Shown one piece after another: positions 1 to 11,406 of a stretch of 64,000 bases of DNA. A model generated the notes under the pieces. The model did not search any database, was not told the DNA's origin, and saw only the letters and a list, made by a program, of their open reading frames with translations. Made by a program: the position numbers and the translations under genes. Positions within the stretch are counted from its first letter, which is position 1, and each line of letters starts with the position of its first letter. The DNA lies in contig CAWUHX010000027.1 of the NCBI GenBank assembly GCA_963922205.1, positions 1,116,001 through 1,180,000 on the forward strand, written 5' to 3'. This DNA comes from Romanomermis culicivorax. Taxonomy: Eukaryota > Nematoda > Enoplea > Mermithida > Mermithidae.

Positions 1-1588
1 GTGTAAGCGAACATTTATTCAGTACAAGTGGCATTATTTGCTTGGACGTTAGGACAAGATTGTCACCAGAAAAACTTGAAATGTTAATGTATTTGTCGAA
101 AAATTTGAATATTATGAAAGTTGATTAAGAATCATGGAAATAAATCAATTTCAACATCATTTTGTTCTTTTTTCTATCAAAGTATGTTCATCACCATGTA
201 TATAAAATTCAGAGAAATTTCTGGCGCCAAAACTGGTGGCACCTGTCGGTGCCAGATACCATGGCACCTGCACCAATGCTGGTGCCTGGGACATCCCTAA
301 TTTTTAGTCTTTGTGAATTAAATTAAAAAACTGGATTTATGAGAGTTGAAACTTTTGGAAAGAAAAAAATATGTAATATGATCTAATTCAACTTTTTTGA
401 ATTACTACCGTCTTCTCATTTTGACCAGCAAGAACAACCTTCAGAATAAATTTTCAAAACTAATTTTAACTGTAGCTACCTATCTAACGATCTATCGTAA
501 GAATTACCATTTCAAAACATTTTCAAAAGACGTTAAAAAAGCTTCGAAAAACTAAAATAACGCTTGAACTAGGCCGTAAAAAAAGGTAAAATCTATACTA
601 GGTACTCTTTAGAATTTACTTCCTGATCGATTACGTGTGCCAGAAATTTCATTATTTTTCTCCAATATTCATGAAATTCAATTGCGAAAGTTTAGAACTG
701 ACGCGATTCGAATGAAGTTCAAGTAAATTATCATTTAATCATTCTTTTTGATTAAAGTGAGTAAATTTATCAATTTTAGAGTAAGCAACCGAAAATTTTC
801 TTTGTGCAATTAAATTTCTAGCTCAAGTTGCACATTGCAACCTGGCCTGTGCAAGAAAATTCGAATGAGTAGTCTAAATTATCTGTTAGCTATCCATTTC
901 AGAGATTTTTCGAGCATGAAGTAGCTAAAAATCGATTTTTTCTGTAGCTTCGCCCCAGACCCCACTAGGAGACGCTTAGGCGCGCCATTTTTAACTTCTC
1001 AGCCTGACATTTGGCAGCTACGCAACCTCACCAGGTCGAGTTCCATCTATGTTAGAAAATCTTAGAATTTGTCCCCTGAAAAAAATTCTGGGTATGGACC
1101 TGGATATATTAGCACTCAGTTATCAATATCCTAAAATGGTACAAATAAAATCGCGGTATTGCATTTCAATGGGAGCACCAATTAATCAGATCCATTACGT
1201 AAATCTTATTCAACGTGAAAACCCTGATTTTACGTTATTTTATGTTGACAGAGTCTAAAGTGCTATCGAAAAAAGCAGCGATTTATAAGCAAAAGTCAAA
1301 AATGAGAAGTTATCCCATATTCGTCACCTTTTTAATGTTTGCATGATAGCTAAAAACCATTTTCATCGAAATTAAAATCAATTGGGTTTGATAATTATCC
1401 TAACAGGGTGGTAAAATATGAAACGAAAGTTCAACCATACATAACTGTTCAACCACCAACATAAGAATTTTTTGCAGATAAGTACTTCTGACAGTTTTTT
1501 TAAGAAACTTATACGCTTCAGCTTATCGAAGCGAAGAAGTTTGGGATTATTGAGAGAGAAAACTTTTTCCTTAATTTTTATGCCTTAC
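1..1588. other. No gene recognised; probable INTS11 intron or 3' region
   Basis: No exon of the missing INTS11 C-terminus could be identified here on the minus strand, and no other coding signal is convincing. About 218-290 holds a cluster of GGTGCC/GGCACC palindromes, possibly the end of a small repeat. The rest is AT-rich and featureless to me. Plus-strand open frames at 1049-1258 and 1472-1654 have no recognisable composition, and the second overlaps the INTS11 exon on the other strand. Confidence 0.5.
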
Positions 1589-4500
1589 CGAATTCCTTTT
1601 CCACTTTCTGTTTCAAAAATTCCATCTTCAAATCTTCGCCGTGTACGAACATGACGTGTTTAGGCCTACAATTTCGAATTAGTTGCATAATACCCTTGGC
1701 ATCAGCGTGGGCGCTAAACGACATGTATTCGACGGCTAATTTTACTTCAACCTGTAAAACGGACATTTAAAACGAAATATTCACTTTTAAATACTATATT
1801 TAATTTTCTTTTATGGGTAAATTGGGGAATAAATTTCATAGGATTTTTTCAAACTGTATAGAAAAAAGAGTTCAATTCTGAGTTTATAAGCTGGCTAACC
1901 GATTGTTTCCCTTCAAAATCCAACCTTTTCGCTCCACTAATAATTTTGGCTCCGCAGGTACCCGCGACGCAATACCCCGGCATGATAACCTACAATGTTT
2001 AAGCAACGTTACACGATGTTTTGAATTTATATTCGAAATTTAAAACACATACCATGTTTTTTTCATTTGGCGCCCATTTTTTGAAGATTTGCAGCGATGT
2101 TCCGGAATGAAGCATACCGGGAGTGGCGAAAACAACCATTGGTCCAGGCAAATCAGCATATGAATTATCGAAAGGCTAAAAAACAATTTTCTGATTTGCA
2201 TTTTAAAAAATCGATATTATATTTCCAGCACTTTTCTGTAATACAATCCTGTATTCAAAATTTCATGGCTAAGCCGAAGAATTTTTTTAACTTGCCATAA
2301 TATGCTTGAAATCGAACATATTTCGTTGTACGAAAGTTTTTTTAATCTTCTCGTTCGTCCAACTAATGAATAATTTATAATAATCGGTTGCCTAAATACA
2401 TAGATAAATCAAAGCATGTGCATACTTCTCAAGCTCCAGATTAGCTGACGAAGTTTGCTGTGAAAAAATTCATTTTCATACATTTAACAGTGGCGTAGCA
2501 AATCATGTAAATTACCGGAATAGTGACTTATTTGCCACATTTGAATTTTTCTTCAACTGTCTCATCAATTCGATTATGCTAAACAAACTTGAAGACCAAT
2601 ATTTTAAGAACGAACTAGGATAAACTGAATTAAAGGATACATTTTCTCTGATTTATGCATAAAATTAATTCGTTTTTTTACGAATGGCAATAGAATAGTT
2701 TATTTATTTAATTATTTATCTTATTATATTTCTCCAATGGAGAGTACATTTATTGTCCGTTGTCGTCAAACAGACATGCAATGCACGGCATGAATTTTCC
2801 AGGCACGAGGGTCCTCGAACTTTTTATCGTGGGGGTTGGGGGAGCAAAAAAAACGAAAAAAGTTCTACAAGCATGTTTTCCATAACAAATACGCATGAAA
2901 ATACTAAAAAAAACTGTCTTGGAAAAATTTCAGGGGGGTGTTTGGCGATTTTTTCAGAAAGCAGCTTTTTTGGCCGAGCAGAGAAAAACAAAAAGTAAAA
3001 AAAAACTTTTGATCGACAAGTTGTCGATATTGGATGTTTTTAATGAGTAAATCGATAAAAATGTGAATTTTTCGATCTTTCAGCAAGTTAAAATCCCAAA
3101 ATTTTCCGGCGTTAAGCGGCAGAATAAATAATTACAACATAATTCGCATTTTTCCGTCACAGTTCCAGCCGTCGAGTTCACTTGTCTCATTGTGGCATCA
3201 TTGAATATAAACGCGGTGCTCGACATACATACTATTTATAAATTTTAAATCTAAGTCGTTTTCGTTGTTGAAATTTCTCACAAGTCTGAATAGTCGCAAA
3301 ACTTGAAACTTTGAGTACATTTATAATCAACGTGTGACAAAAAAATGTTTTTTTGCTTATTGATTTAAAGACAATGTTCATATACTTCAGGAATGGACAA
3401 ATTGATGCAAAACGTAAAGTTAAAACGTCAGTGTTCTGCTAGCAGATTTAACAACATCCAAACAGGAAAGAATAAATTCTCAACATATAAAAAAGACTGA
3501 ACTAATGTAATTGTTAAGATTTTCTAAAATTATTTTTACTTTGAACAGGAGAAATTTGTTTGGTCCAGAAATTTTTTTGGTCATTTCTGCACGGGGCGCA
3601 GATGAAAGCGTGCAGAAAAAACCTGAACATGATGTAATTTCGCTCACTTTTCTAGTTAATCCCATCGTGAAATAAATTGGAATCTTCAAATTCATCCTTT
3701 CCCAATACGATTCCAATAAAATGCACAACTCTTGAGCTCGCCCCAAAGCAAAAGTCGGTATTAAAACTTTGCCGCCTTTGTCGACGCAATCGTGAACCTT
3801 TTTCAAAAAATCTCGTTCCCGAGCGCGTTTCGAATCTCGAATCGTCGTGGCGTACGTCGATTCGGAGATCAATAAATCCGGGCAAGTTCGATCGATTTCG
3901 GCGGCGCCTAAATGTCTATCGGGAGTCATATTGAAGTCGCCCTTCAAAAAATTTAAAATTCGAATTTTTATCATAAAATCTTTTCCGGAAAATAAAGTTT
4001 ATGATGTAAAGATGAAGAACTTTTTAATTATTTTAGAATTTTTAAAGAATTCATAGAAATTCATTTTCTGCTTACCGTGTAAACAACAGATTCCGACCCA
4101 ACTCGAATTTCGAACATCGCGGCACCGAGGACGTGACCAGCGTAATAAGCTTTGATTCTTAGATCTTTATCAACCTAAAACATCAAAAATGGAAACAGAT
4201 GGATCCGTCAAATTTTACAAAAAATCAAATCTCCAAACGGCCAATTTAACATGATTCTTGAACAGGTAACAAAGTTGACGTTAATGGAGTTGGAAATTTT
4301 TCACGGAAAACTCAATACATCAACGAAGATCGATCAATTCTACTTCCATCTCAGCCAGAAATATCGAATTCTACATGAAACACTGGAAATTTTCATTCGC
4401 AGCAAAGTATTTTTCAAAAATTTTTCGCATAGCATTAATCTCATACCTGAACCACTTCGTGCAAATTAACAGGCACACATTTTTTCATACAATCGGCGAT

Positions 4501-7318
4501 CATTTGACTGTTGAAAAATTTCGTTTCTTTTTTAACGTCGACTTGAATTTTACGATAATCTTCCTAAATCGAAGAGAAAAATGAACATCGAATTAAAAAA
4601 AAGTCTTTTCCGCACAAACCAGCAATTCGGGGCAAATGGCTTTGGTCGGGTAGGTCATATAGATAGGTCCGTTGTAGCCAACCATTTCGGACATGTAAGG
4701 TAGGGCGCCGCAGTGATCCAAATGGAAATGGCTTAAAATAAGTATGTGTAAGCTCCGCGGTTTGGGAGTAAGGCAACTTTTTTATGGATAGGCTCACCAA
4801 TTACACAAAATGTTACGGAGTCATTGAAGACAAAAAAATCGAATTTTTCGACTAAAAAGTACGAAAAACGGCTTAAACAAATTGTAATTTTTGTATTTAA
4901 AAAATCATTAAAATATGTATTTATGGCGCCGGAAGCCGAAAAAATTGACGTTTTTGACTATTTTTGTTAAAAAATGACCATTTTCTACCAAAAAATAACC
5001 TTTTCAATTTTTTTTCGACCAAAAGGATGGACATCCTAAACCTAGCCCACACCAGCCATGTAATTGGCAAACCTTAAGCAGGATCACCATATGGTTGACG
5101 ATTCTGGGGGGTTCTTATGATAACTTCGCTCCCAAACCATGAATGTAACGTAAACCAGACACGATATGATTAGGTTGAAAATTTATTGTTATTGCGGTTC
5201 ATCTTGATGCATGAGAAATCACATGATTGTTTTAAAAATCAAGATTGCATGGATTTTAGATCGATACTAACCTAATTATTACGCAATCTAGATAACCGTC
5301 CAATCTATTTCCCTGACCTGATATGTACGAAAAATCGGGAAAACGACGCTAAAACGATGATTTTGAATTTCATGCAAATTTTCAAATTATGCAACTCACG
5401 TCGTCATTGAAACCCATGTGCATTCCGCAGTCGAGCATGACATTTTTACCGCCGATACTGACCAAGATGCAACTCCGGCCAACTTCTTGACCGGCGCCTG
5501 AAAGAAAAGAGTGAAATTGTCCAGTAATGTGCCTAATTACAGATATCAGCTTTTTTGGAATCGGGATTTTACATGAACTGAATTCCACTTCAGATTACCG
5601 GCTGTTCAAGAATATTTCACTAATTTCAATTTTTCAGTGCAAACACTTTTATGGTTATTAGTGATGTGCGTCGGATATCCAAAAGGATATTTTGAAAAAC
5701 GGATATCCGGATGTGAAAAAATATCCGGATATTTGGATATTTCCGGATATTTTCACTGTTCAAAAAAGATGCAACGGTTACTGAGAAGTTAGGTGCTACA
5801 TTATTACACAAAGTTTCAACAACAAAACAAAAGGTTCAAATTATATTAGTGTCATATACTATTCAGCAGGGTTTTTTTTAGCACGAGTCCTATTAGCATT
5901 CGTGCTAATGAAAAAATATTTCATTAGCACAGTTAACACTGTTGAAAATAATACTTCGTTGGTGTCAAACTAATGTGCGAGTTTGTCAATTTTGATAACA
6001 TGCTTTTATTGTAATAACTGATGAAATTTTGCTTGATATTGGTTCTTTTAAAAGGAATAAGACTCTCATCTGATTCTAATTAAATCAGTTCATTCTTACA
6101 TTATGCACTTGATTAGTAGACCGAGAAGTATATAAATATTCAATAATTAGTTTAAGGAATTGCGAAATTCGCATTCTATTTCGATAAATGTTTACATCTT
6201 TTCATTGTATCTGGAGCTATTTATGAAAACGGTGATTTTTGATTTTTCACCACAATCTTGTGATATTCTTAACTTTCTTGTCGAACTTTTTTCGAAAATT
6301 TCTCACTTTCAGTCATTAGCACCACGCTAAAAACCCCTGCTATATACGTTACATCAAATTTTGCATGCTAAACCAATCTTGAACAGAGTGAGAATCCTAC
6401 TGTAAAAGTGTTGTGTAAACGACTTTAACAGTGATTAATGAAGTCCGTCTTCGATTAATAAGCATAAAAAAAGGTTATATGAAGTTCTGTTTACTTTGAA
6501 ATGCAAAGGACACTGGACAATTGAAGTCCAAAATGTGGTTTAACAGTAACTTTTCCAGAAAAGTCGCTAAGTTCTTAGAAGTCAGATTTTATCGGAGTTG
6601 TCGGATCCAACTAATGATTCCAGAGTAAAATCCAGACCGAACAAATACAAGATGCGGATTCAACTCCAATATGTGGCTGGATCTTCGCAAATTCAAGAGA
6701 GACGTAGAAAAAGCAGGTCAATTTTTCAAAATCTATACACCAAAAAGCTTTTTCACTTTTCACTAGAAAAGAGAAGAAAAAAATATAAAAAAAAACCTAC
6801 ACTTTTCCTGCAGTACTTATTACAGTTTAAAAAAGTAACATATTTTTATAACAAACCTGGTTAACGTAAATATAACACGAAAAATTATTGCACCTATTGA
6901 ATATGACTATGTAGTATCGTAGTTGACACAGTGTGTAATTACTATGTGACTTCCTTTTACCTCTGCGCAAAAAGCATTAACAATATCCGGATATCCGAAG
7001 GTGCAAAAAGCACGAATATCCGGATATGAAAATTTCTCCGGGACACATCACTAATGTTTATCAAACTTTTATTTCAGGCTATTAAGTTTATTGCATTTAC
7101 AGTGTACAGGCTGCAGTAATCAAACATTTGAATATTTCAAGATCTTTGAACCTGTTCGATATACGACATATTTCAAACAGCTGAAACATCAAAAGATCAG
7201 AATCCACACCACGCCACCAACAGGAAAAGTCACATCATTCTAGAACTCCTAATATTACTCAGGGACTAAAATGTTCGAAAAATACGTTACCCAAGGGTAC
7301 GACCAAAATTTCCGGCAT
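1589..7318 (-). CDS. INTS11: Integrator complex subunit 11 (RNA endonuclease), 3' end missing
   Basis: Catalytic endonuclease of the Integrator complex (nuclear), which cleaves snRNA 3' ends and nascent transcripts; a metallo-beta-lactamase/beta-CASP protein related to CPSF73. Exons in transcript order: 7318-7291, 5497-5400, 5348-5272, 4731-4620, 4563-4447, 4174-4076, 3941-3648, 2391-2296, 2175-2053, 1989-1900, 1751-1589. They join in frame to give 432 residues starting [10 protein letters not shown]. Metal-site motifs are intact: HFHLDH (69-74), H158 in [10 protein letters not shown]179 in [13 protein letters not shown]393 in [10 protein letters not shown] and H415 in VHGE. The ESTYATT beta-CASP motif is present. 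The human protein is about 600 residues, so roughly the last 150-170 are missing, probably left of the window. The intron between 2296 and 2175 begins GC (GCAAGT) rather than GT. Intron 1 carries a 1.4 kb hAT-like insertion. It lies just downstream of EIF3G and is probably co-transcribed with it. Identification is secure. Confidence 0.96.
2392..3647. other. INTS11 intron 7, no gene; G-rich repeat debris
   Basis: This 1.26 kb intron separates the exons ending GLTRK and starting ATDYYKL. The segment about 2800-3110 has G-runs and A/T-runs like other degraded mobile elements of the window, but I could not define its ends. Open frames here are not supported. Confidence 0.4.
4815..5080. repeat. 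Degenerate CATACATGTAATT-family element copy
   Basis: Inside INTS11 intron 3. It shares the internal signature of the 10856-11307 element: a 'gcgccgga' core, TGACGTTTTTGACTATTTTT, runs of AAAAATGACC and a CGACCAAAAGGATGG segment. Both terminal repeats are decayed, so the ends are approximate. Confidence 0.5.
5659..7053. mobile_element. Non-autonomous hAT-like element with ATATCCGGATAT arms
   Basis: Inserted in INTS11 intron 1. Ends are TAGTGATGTGCGTCGGATAT and the inverted ...CGGGACACATCACTA. They are flanked by a near-perfect 8-bp duplication: ATGGTTAT (5651-5658) and ATGTTTAT (7054-7061). Repeated ATCCGGATAT palindromes sit near both ends. No transposase is visible in about 1.4 kb. The TAGNGATG terminus and 8-bp duplication are typical of hAT elements. 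A second element is nested at 5867-6339. Confidence 0.8.
5867..6339. mobile_element. Small nested MITE with CAGGG...CCCTG ends
   Basis: Lies inside the 5659-7053 element. The left end reads CAGGGTTTTTTTTAGCACG and the right end CACGCTAAAAACCCCTG, forming imperfect terminal inverted repeats. Repeated GTGCTAATGA motifs follow inside each end. Related sequence occurs at 9305-9436. The flanking duplication is unclear (CTATTCAG versus CTATATAC). Confidence 0.6.
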
Positions 7319-7567
7319 CCGAGTTAGGGGCCTGAAAATTAAAGCTGAATTTCAATGATTTTACTGATGCAGTTCCTTAACCAAAAGCATCCACAGAATA
7401 TGATACCAACACCAAACAAAAACAAAACATAACAAAATTTTTATTTGAAACCAACAGAAAATATTTCCTTGATAAACTATAACGGCAAAATTTCATATTT
7501 TCTTTAATTAGTCGGTCTAAAAAATAATAAAAGTTCGCACCGATAGGTAGAAAATTTGAAAATTAAC
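7319..7567 (-). promoter_or_regulatory. Intercistronic region of a probable EIF3G-INTS11 operon
   Basis: On the minus strand only 249 bp separate the EIF3G stop (7570-7568) from the INTS11 ATG (7318). About 130 nt after the stop is AAATAAA, a polyadenylation signal. The region ends in TTAATTTTCAG with the exon edge at 7331, 13 nt before the ATG. That is the spacing and consensus of a nematode spliced-leader acceptor. No promoter was recognised. The EIF3G stop also overlaps a perfect 5' splice site (AG|GTAAGT), so a readthrough splice is an alternative use of the same acceptor. Confidence 0.65.
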
Positions 7568-9992
7568 TTACCTAGCCCATTCAACTTTCAAAATTAAATG
7601 ATCGTATTTATGTCCGGATATGGTTTGTATGCCTTTTTCGGCGTCTTCTCGGTTGCAAAACGTAACGAAAGCAAAGCCCTAAAGTGCGACATTAATCACT
7701 TCAATTTCTATTCGGGGCAAAAATCCAACGAAAAAATCATTTACTTTGCAACGTCCAGTAGACTTGTCTTTGGCTAAGAAAACACGTTGCACTTTTCCTA
7801 CGTTGCCGAACAATTCTTTCAAATCTTCTTCGATCGTTTCTTCTGGTAAATTAGTCACCCTGACGGTGAAATCATCTGAAGAAAATGATTCGGAAAAATA
7901 AATACGTCCTTCTACACTACATAAAAAATTATGAGACCTTTTTGAACACTAAAAAAGGTATAAAATTTTGATGCAGATTGGGAAAAACAGATCAAAAATT
8001 TGATAATAGAGGCTGACCCATAGTAATTATGAAAAATAAAAGAAGAATCTGTGAGGGAATGATTTGAAAAATCATTTTAATCACTCTACTGCATCTGCTT
8101 TTAAGAATCATCCGTTTCAGACCATAAAACCCCTTGATAAACAGGGATTTAAGTGCAAAAATTTCCCATTTATGAAATCCTTTAGTCTTTTTTTACCTCG
8201 TCTCGATGTGTCCATGGATCTTGAGGGCGGAGCGCCACCAGCCCCGGCTCGGAGCATGGACGGTGGGACGTAAGTACCGGATTTTACTTTATCTTCTAGC
8301 TCTTTTTGTCTCGATTTTTCATCTAAAACATAAGGAAAGTCGACATAGGACAGAAATCTCATTAGGAGACGTTCAATCATATCGATGAATTAAATTGAGA
8401 AACTATTTGAAATGCAAAATATATGAGGCATATAATTAAACCAATAAAAATTCTAAAAAAAATCTTACCCGTCGCAGCGTCGCCGCTAGATACGCTTTCC
8501 AAAGTTTCCATGGTATTTTCGACCAGATCTTTATACGGGCAATAAGCCGACATGTGATCCGTGCTTTTACAGAACCTGCATCGAAGCATGTTAGCGCCTT
8601 TCTGCATTAATTTGGCTAAAATATCATCTTCGTTTTTAGTTAATTCGAGCTGAACGAAAATTTATCAATTTGAAAAAGAAAATACAAAAAACATGACCTA
8701 TAACATACCAATTCACCACCTCTACTGCGCACAAATTGAATTTTGATAGCTTCGCCAATACCCGTGTTGGCGATATTCGGGCCCGGTGGATCATCTTTGG
8801 CATGTCCAAATTTTTTGAGTTTCTAGTAAACATAAATATTAAATAACAATGACTAATGAGTTAAAAAAGAGCATATGAAAAATTTTTGTGGTAAATCCAG
8901 ATAGATGGGATCCTGGATCTTCAAAACATCAGGTTTTTACGAAAACTTACTCTTCTATGAGCTACGGCTACCGACACGCGTTTCGTTTCGATTCGATACT
9001 TTGAAACGGTTTTTACCAACTTATCGTCATCGTTTCTATAATAATCAATAATTGTTTTCTGATCATCGATGGTGAATTCTTGTCTTTGCGGAAGGGTGTC
9101 GCCTAAAAATATCATTATAAAATACCAACATTTTACTCAAAGATATAATTTCAATCAGAGGCCTCCAAAATTCGGATATATTCAGATTAGAAGTAAATCC
9201 CAAAGCTTGCTGGCGTGGCATACCTAACTTTTCACGGAACGGTGATGGTTTCCCAAAATCAGCTACCTATAGAGATCAGACCTAGACAATATCAACAGCC
9301 CAGGGTTTTTTTTTAGTACAAATCCCATCGGCACGGCCGCTAACTTTTCTTAATTGGTATTACTTTTTCTTGGCAGGACAAAAATTTTCATTAGCACAAG
9401 CCTAACTTCATTAGCACCGTGCTAAAAAAGAACTATGGTACGGCCTGACTCCCAAGCCTACGTTTACGTACATTCTACTTAATGCATTCATTGAGGGAAA
9501 TCATAAGTAGCCAATTATATTTGCAATTCCTCAAAAATGATCAATCAAAAACTAGGCTAAATTTTGAGAAATTCCAACATTCATATATCATGTTCCCTAT
9601 TAAAATTTCATTAGATAATCGGATCATCGTTTTTTCGTACTTTGATATATACAAAATTTAGCCTCAAAATTCATCAACTCTCGGTATAATGTGTGTTTGC
9701 AAAGAAAGATAATAATGATTAATAGCCATAACTTGGACAGAGAGTTATGGAATAACACTGTATCTTCTTCTCTTTAGAAATCAGATACAGATATTCTACA
9801 AACAAACGTCGCCTGAAAATATGCAAAAAAGTAGGCTGAATTTTAAAACTGGGATCAGAATTGGTGGTTGAATTATTTGTCGAAGTGCAACAATATTGAT
9901 ACCTGACGAGCGAAATGAATAATGAATAAATCGACTCACTCGACGCTTGCAATTGAGTCTCGGCTTCAACTTCTTCGGCCCATATGATTTTG
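7568..9992 (-). CDS. EIF3G: Translation initiation factor eIF3 subunit G, N-terminus incomplete
   Basis: RNA-binding subunit of cytoplasmic eIF3, acting in scanning and initiation. Exons in order: 9992-9940, 9102-8951, 8822-8709, 8649-8469, 8322-8197, 7875-7745, 7678-7568 (stop TAA). They join in frame to give about 289 residues. Visible landmarks are WAEEVEAE near the N-terminus, KYRIETKR, FGHAKDDPPGPNIA, a zinc knuckle CRFCKSTDHMSAYC (C-x2-C-x4-H-x4-C), SGTYVPPSMLR, and a C-terminal RRM with RNP2-like VRVTNL and RNP1-like CKGFAFVTF. It ends YDHLILKVEWAR. The human protein is 320 residues with the same order of domains. The first exon with the ATG was not found: the 9992 exon needs two upstream bases and has an in-frame stop just before its TTTTTTAG acceptor. 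INTS11 follows 249 bp downstream. Confidence 0.95.
9301..9436. mobile_element. Short degenerate copy of the CAGGG MITE
   Basis: In an EIF3G intron. It starts near CCAGGGTTTTTTTTTAG and ends in CATTAGCACCGTGCTAAAA, matching the termini and TTAGCAC motifs of the element at 5867-6339. Boundaries are approximate and no target duplication was resolved. Confidence 0.5.
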
Positions 9993-10855
9993 CTAAAAAA
10001 TCATGGAGGAAATAAATCATTCAGATCAGATACTAAGAACTGAGAGGATACCGCAGACAGGACTCTATACAGGTGGGAGCAGGCTGGCAATGTTTTGACT
10101 CTTTATCCTTAGTCAGACAAACAAAAGCCATGTTGTCAAACACAAAAAAAATTTGAAATGTCATAAAAAATTTTGAGCGTTTATTCAATTGGCACATATT
10201 TTTTGAAAGGTCGAAAGCTAAATTTCTTTGATTTTTAAGCACTTTAAGGGTTAAAAATGCAGAATTTTCTATCCGCTTGGCGATGAATCAATGAAGATTA
10301 TATTAATTTCTCTCATTTGGTCAGAATGTGGGCAAATTTGCATCGAATAGTATGTTTGTATCATCGCAGAAAGCTTATAGGTTATCGATGACAGATATTA
10401 AGCATTGCGGAAAGTGCAAAAGCATGGATTTGATTGATGAAAAAATTTATCGACTTTTTTGAATTTCTTTCCGACAAATGTTATGACCTTGGTTTAGGCT
10501 TGGGCATACCTGTAATTGGGGGGTTAGAGGGACCCTCCCCATTAACTTGACTAACCCTATACCCAACATCCCCCCCCCACACTTGGAAAAAGCCTTTTTT
10601 TTGGAAAAATTCTCCCCCTAAATTTTTTCAGAGTAAAATCTTGAGCAATAATTGTACTTGTACATCACATTCCCAAATTAATTTATTATATTTACATACT
10701 TTCGTCAAACATAGTATTTAGCCACTAATCCAAGCACGCATAAACTAACCATTACTGCAAAAATGATTTTCTTCTTATTCAGTAAATTCTAAAAAAATTT
10801 GGAAAATTCCCCCCTTTTTTAAAAATCCTGGATACGGGTATGATTCGGTGGGAGA
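9993..10855. other. Region upstream of EIF3G, first exon not found
   Basis: The missing first exon of EIF3G and its promoter should lie here or further right. I see no ATG-bearing exon with a matching donor. About 10081-10260 resembles dispersed sequence also present near 27250-27500. About 10506-10640 is the left end of a CATACCTGTAATTGGGGGG-type element with its right end missing. Confidence 0.45.
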
Positions 10856-11307
10856 CATACATGTAATTGGGGGGGAAGTGCTATGGGAACCCCCCCCCCC
10901 CCCCCCAGAAATCGTCGACCATATGGCTAGCCATTGGGCGACACCCCCCCCCCAGGATTTTCCAATCCTATGGCTAGCCATATGGTAGCCCTAGGAACCC
11001 CTATAGTTTTAGTCGGAAAAATACTGAAAAATGTCATTTTTTTCATGAAAAATGTCAATTTTCGAACAAAAAATGGTCAAAAACGTCAATTTTCTCGGCG
11101 CTTCGCGCCATAAGTACATATTTTATCATTTTTTAGACAAAAATTACTACTTTTTAAACAGTTTTTCGGACATTTTTCATTAAAAAAATAGAATTTTTTT
11201 TCCTTCAGGGACCCCTCCCCCCAAAATTTTGGGAATTACTGACCCCCGGCCCCAAAAAAGTGCTCCAACCCCCCCCCCCCAGACCTCGGAGCTCCGTTAC
11301 ATGTATG
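10856..11307. mobile_element. 452-bp MITE with CATACATGTAA ends and 8-bp target duplication
   Basis: Begins CATACATGTAATTGGGGGGG and ends GTTACATGTATG. It is flanked by a perfect 8-bp direct repeat GTGGGAGA (10848-10855 and 11308-11315). Inside are long C and G runs, CCATATGGCTAGCCAT palindromes and a GGCGCTTCGCGCC hairpin. It is the best-preserved member of a family found at 4815, 31800, 36908, 38822, 40860 and 63187. The 8-bp duplication suggests hAT-type mobilisation; there is no coding capacity. Confidence 0.85.
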
Positions 11308-11406
11308 GTGGGAGATACAACTTTGGAAAATAAAATTTTTATTTTTGGTGTTCGATCGTTTACACAATTTTTCGACCAAGATTTCGTTAATGAGGTGAAT
11401 GCAGCT

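Noticed and set aside
3652-3934. Open frames overlapping the INTS11 exon at 3648-3941
   Set aside because: Shadows of the [12 protein letters not shown]...GLTRK exon in other frames.
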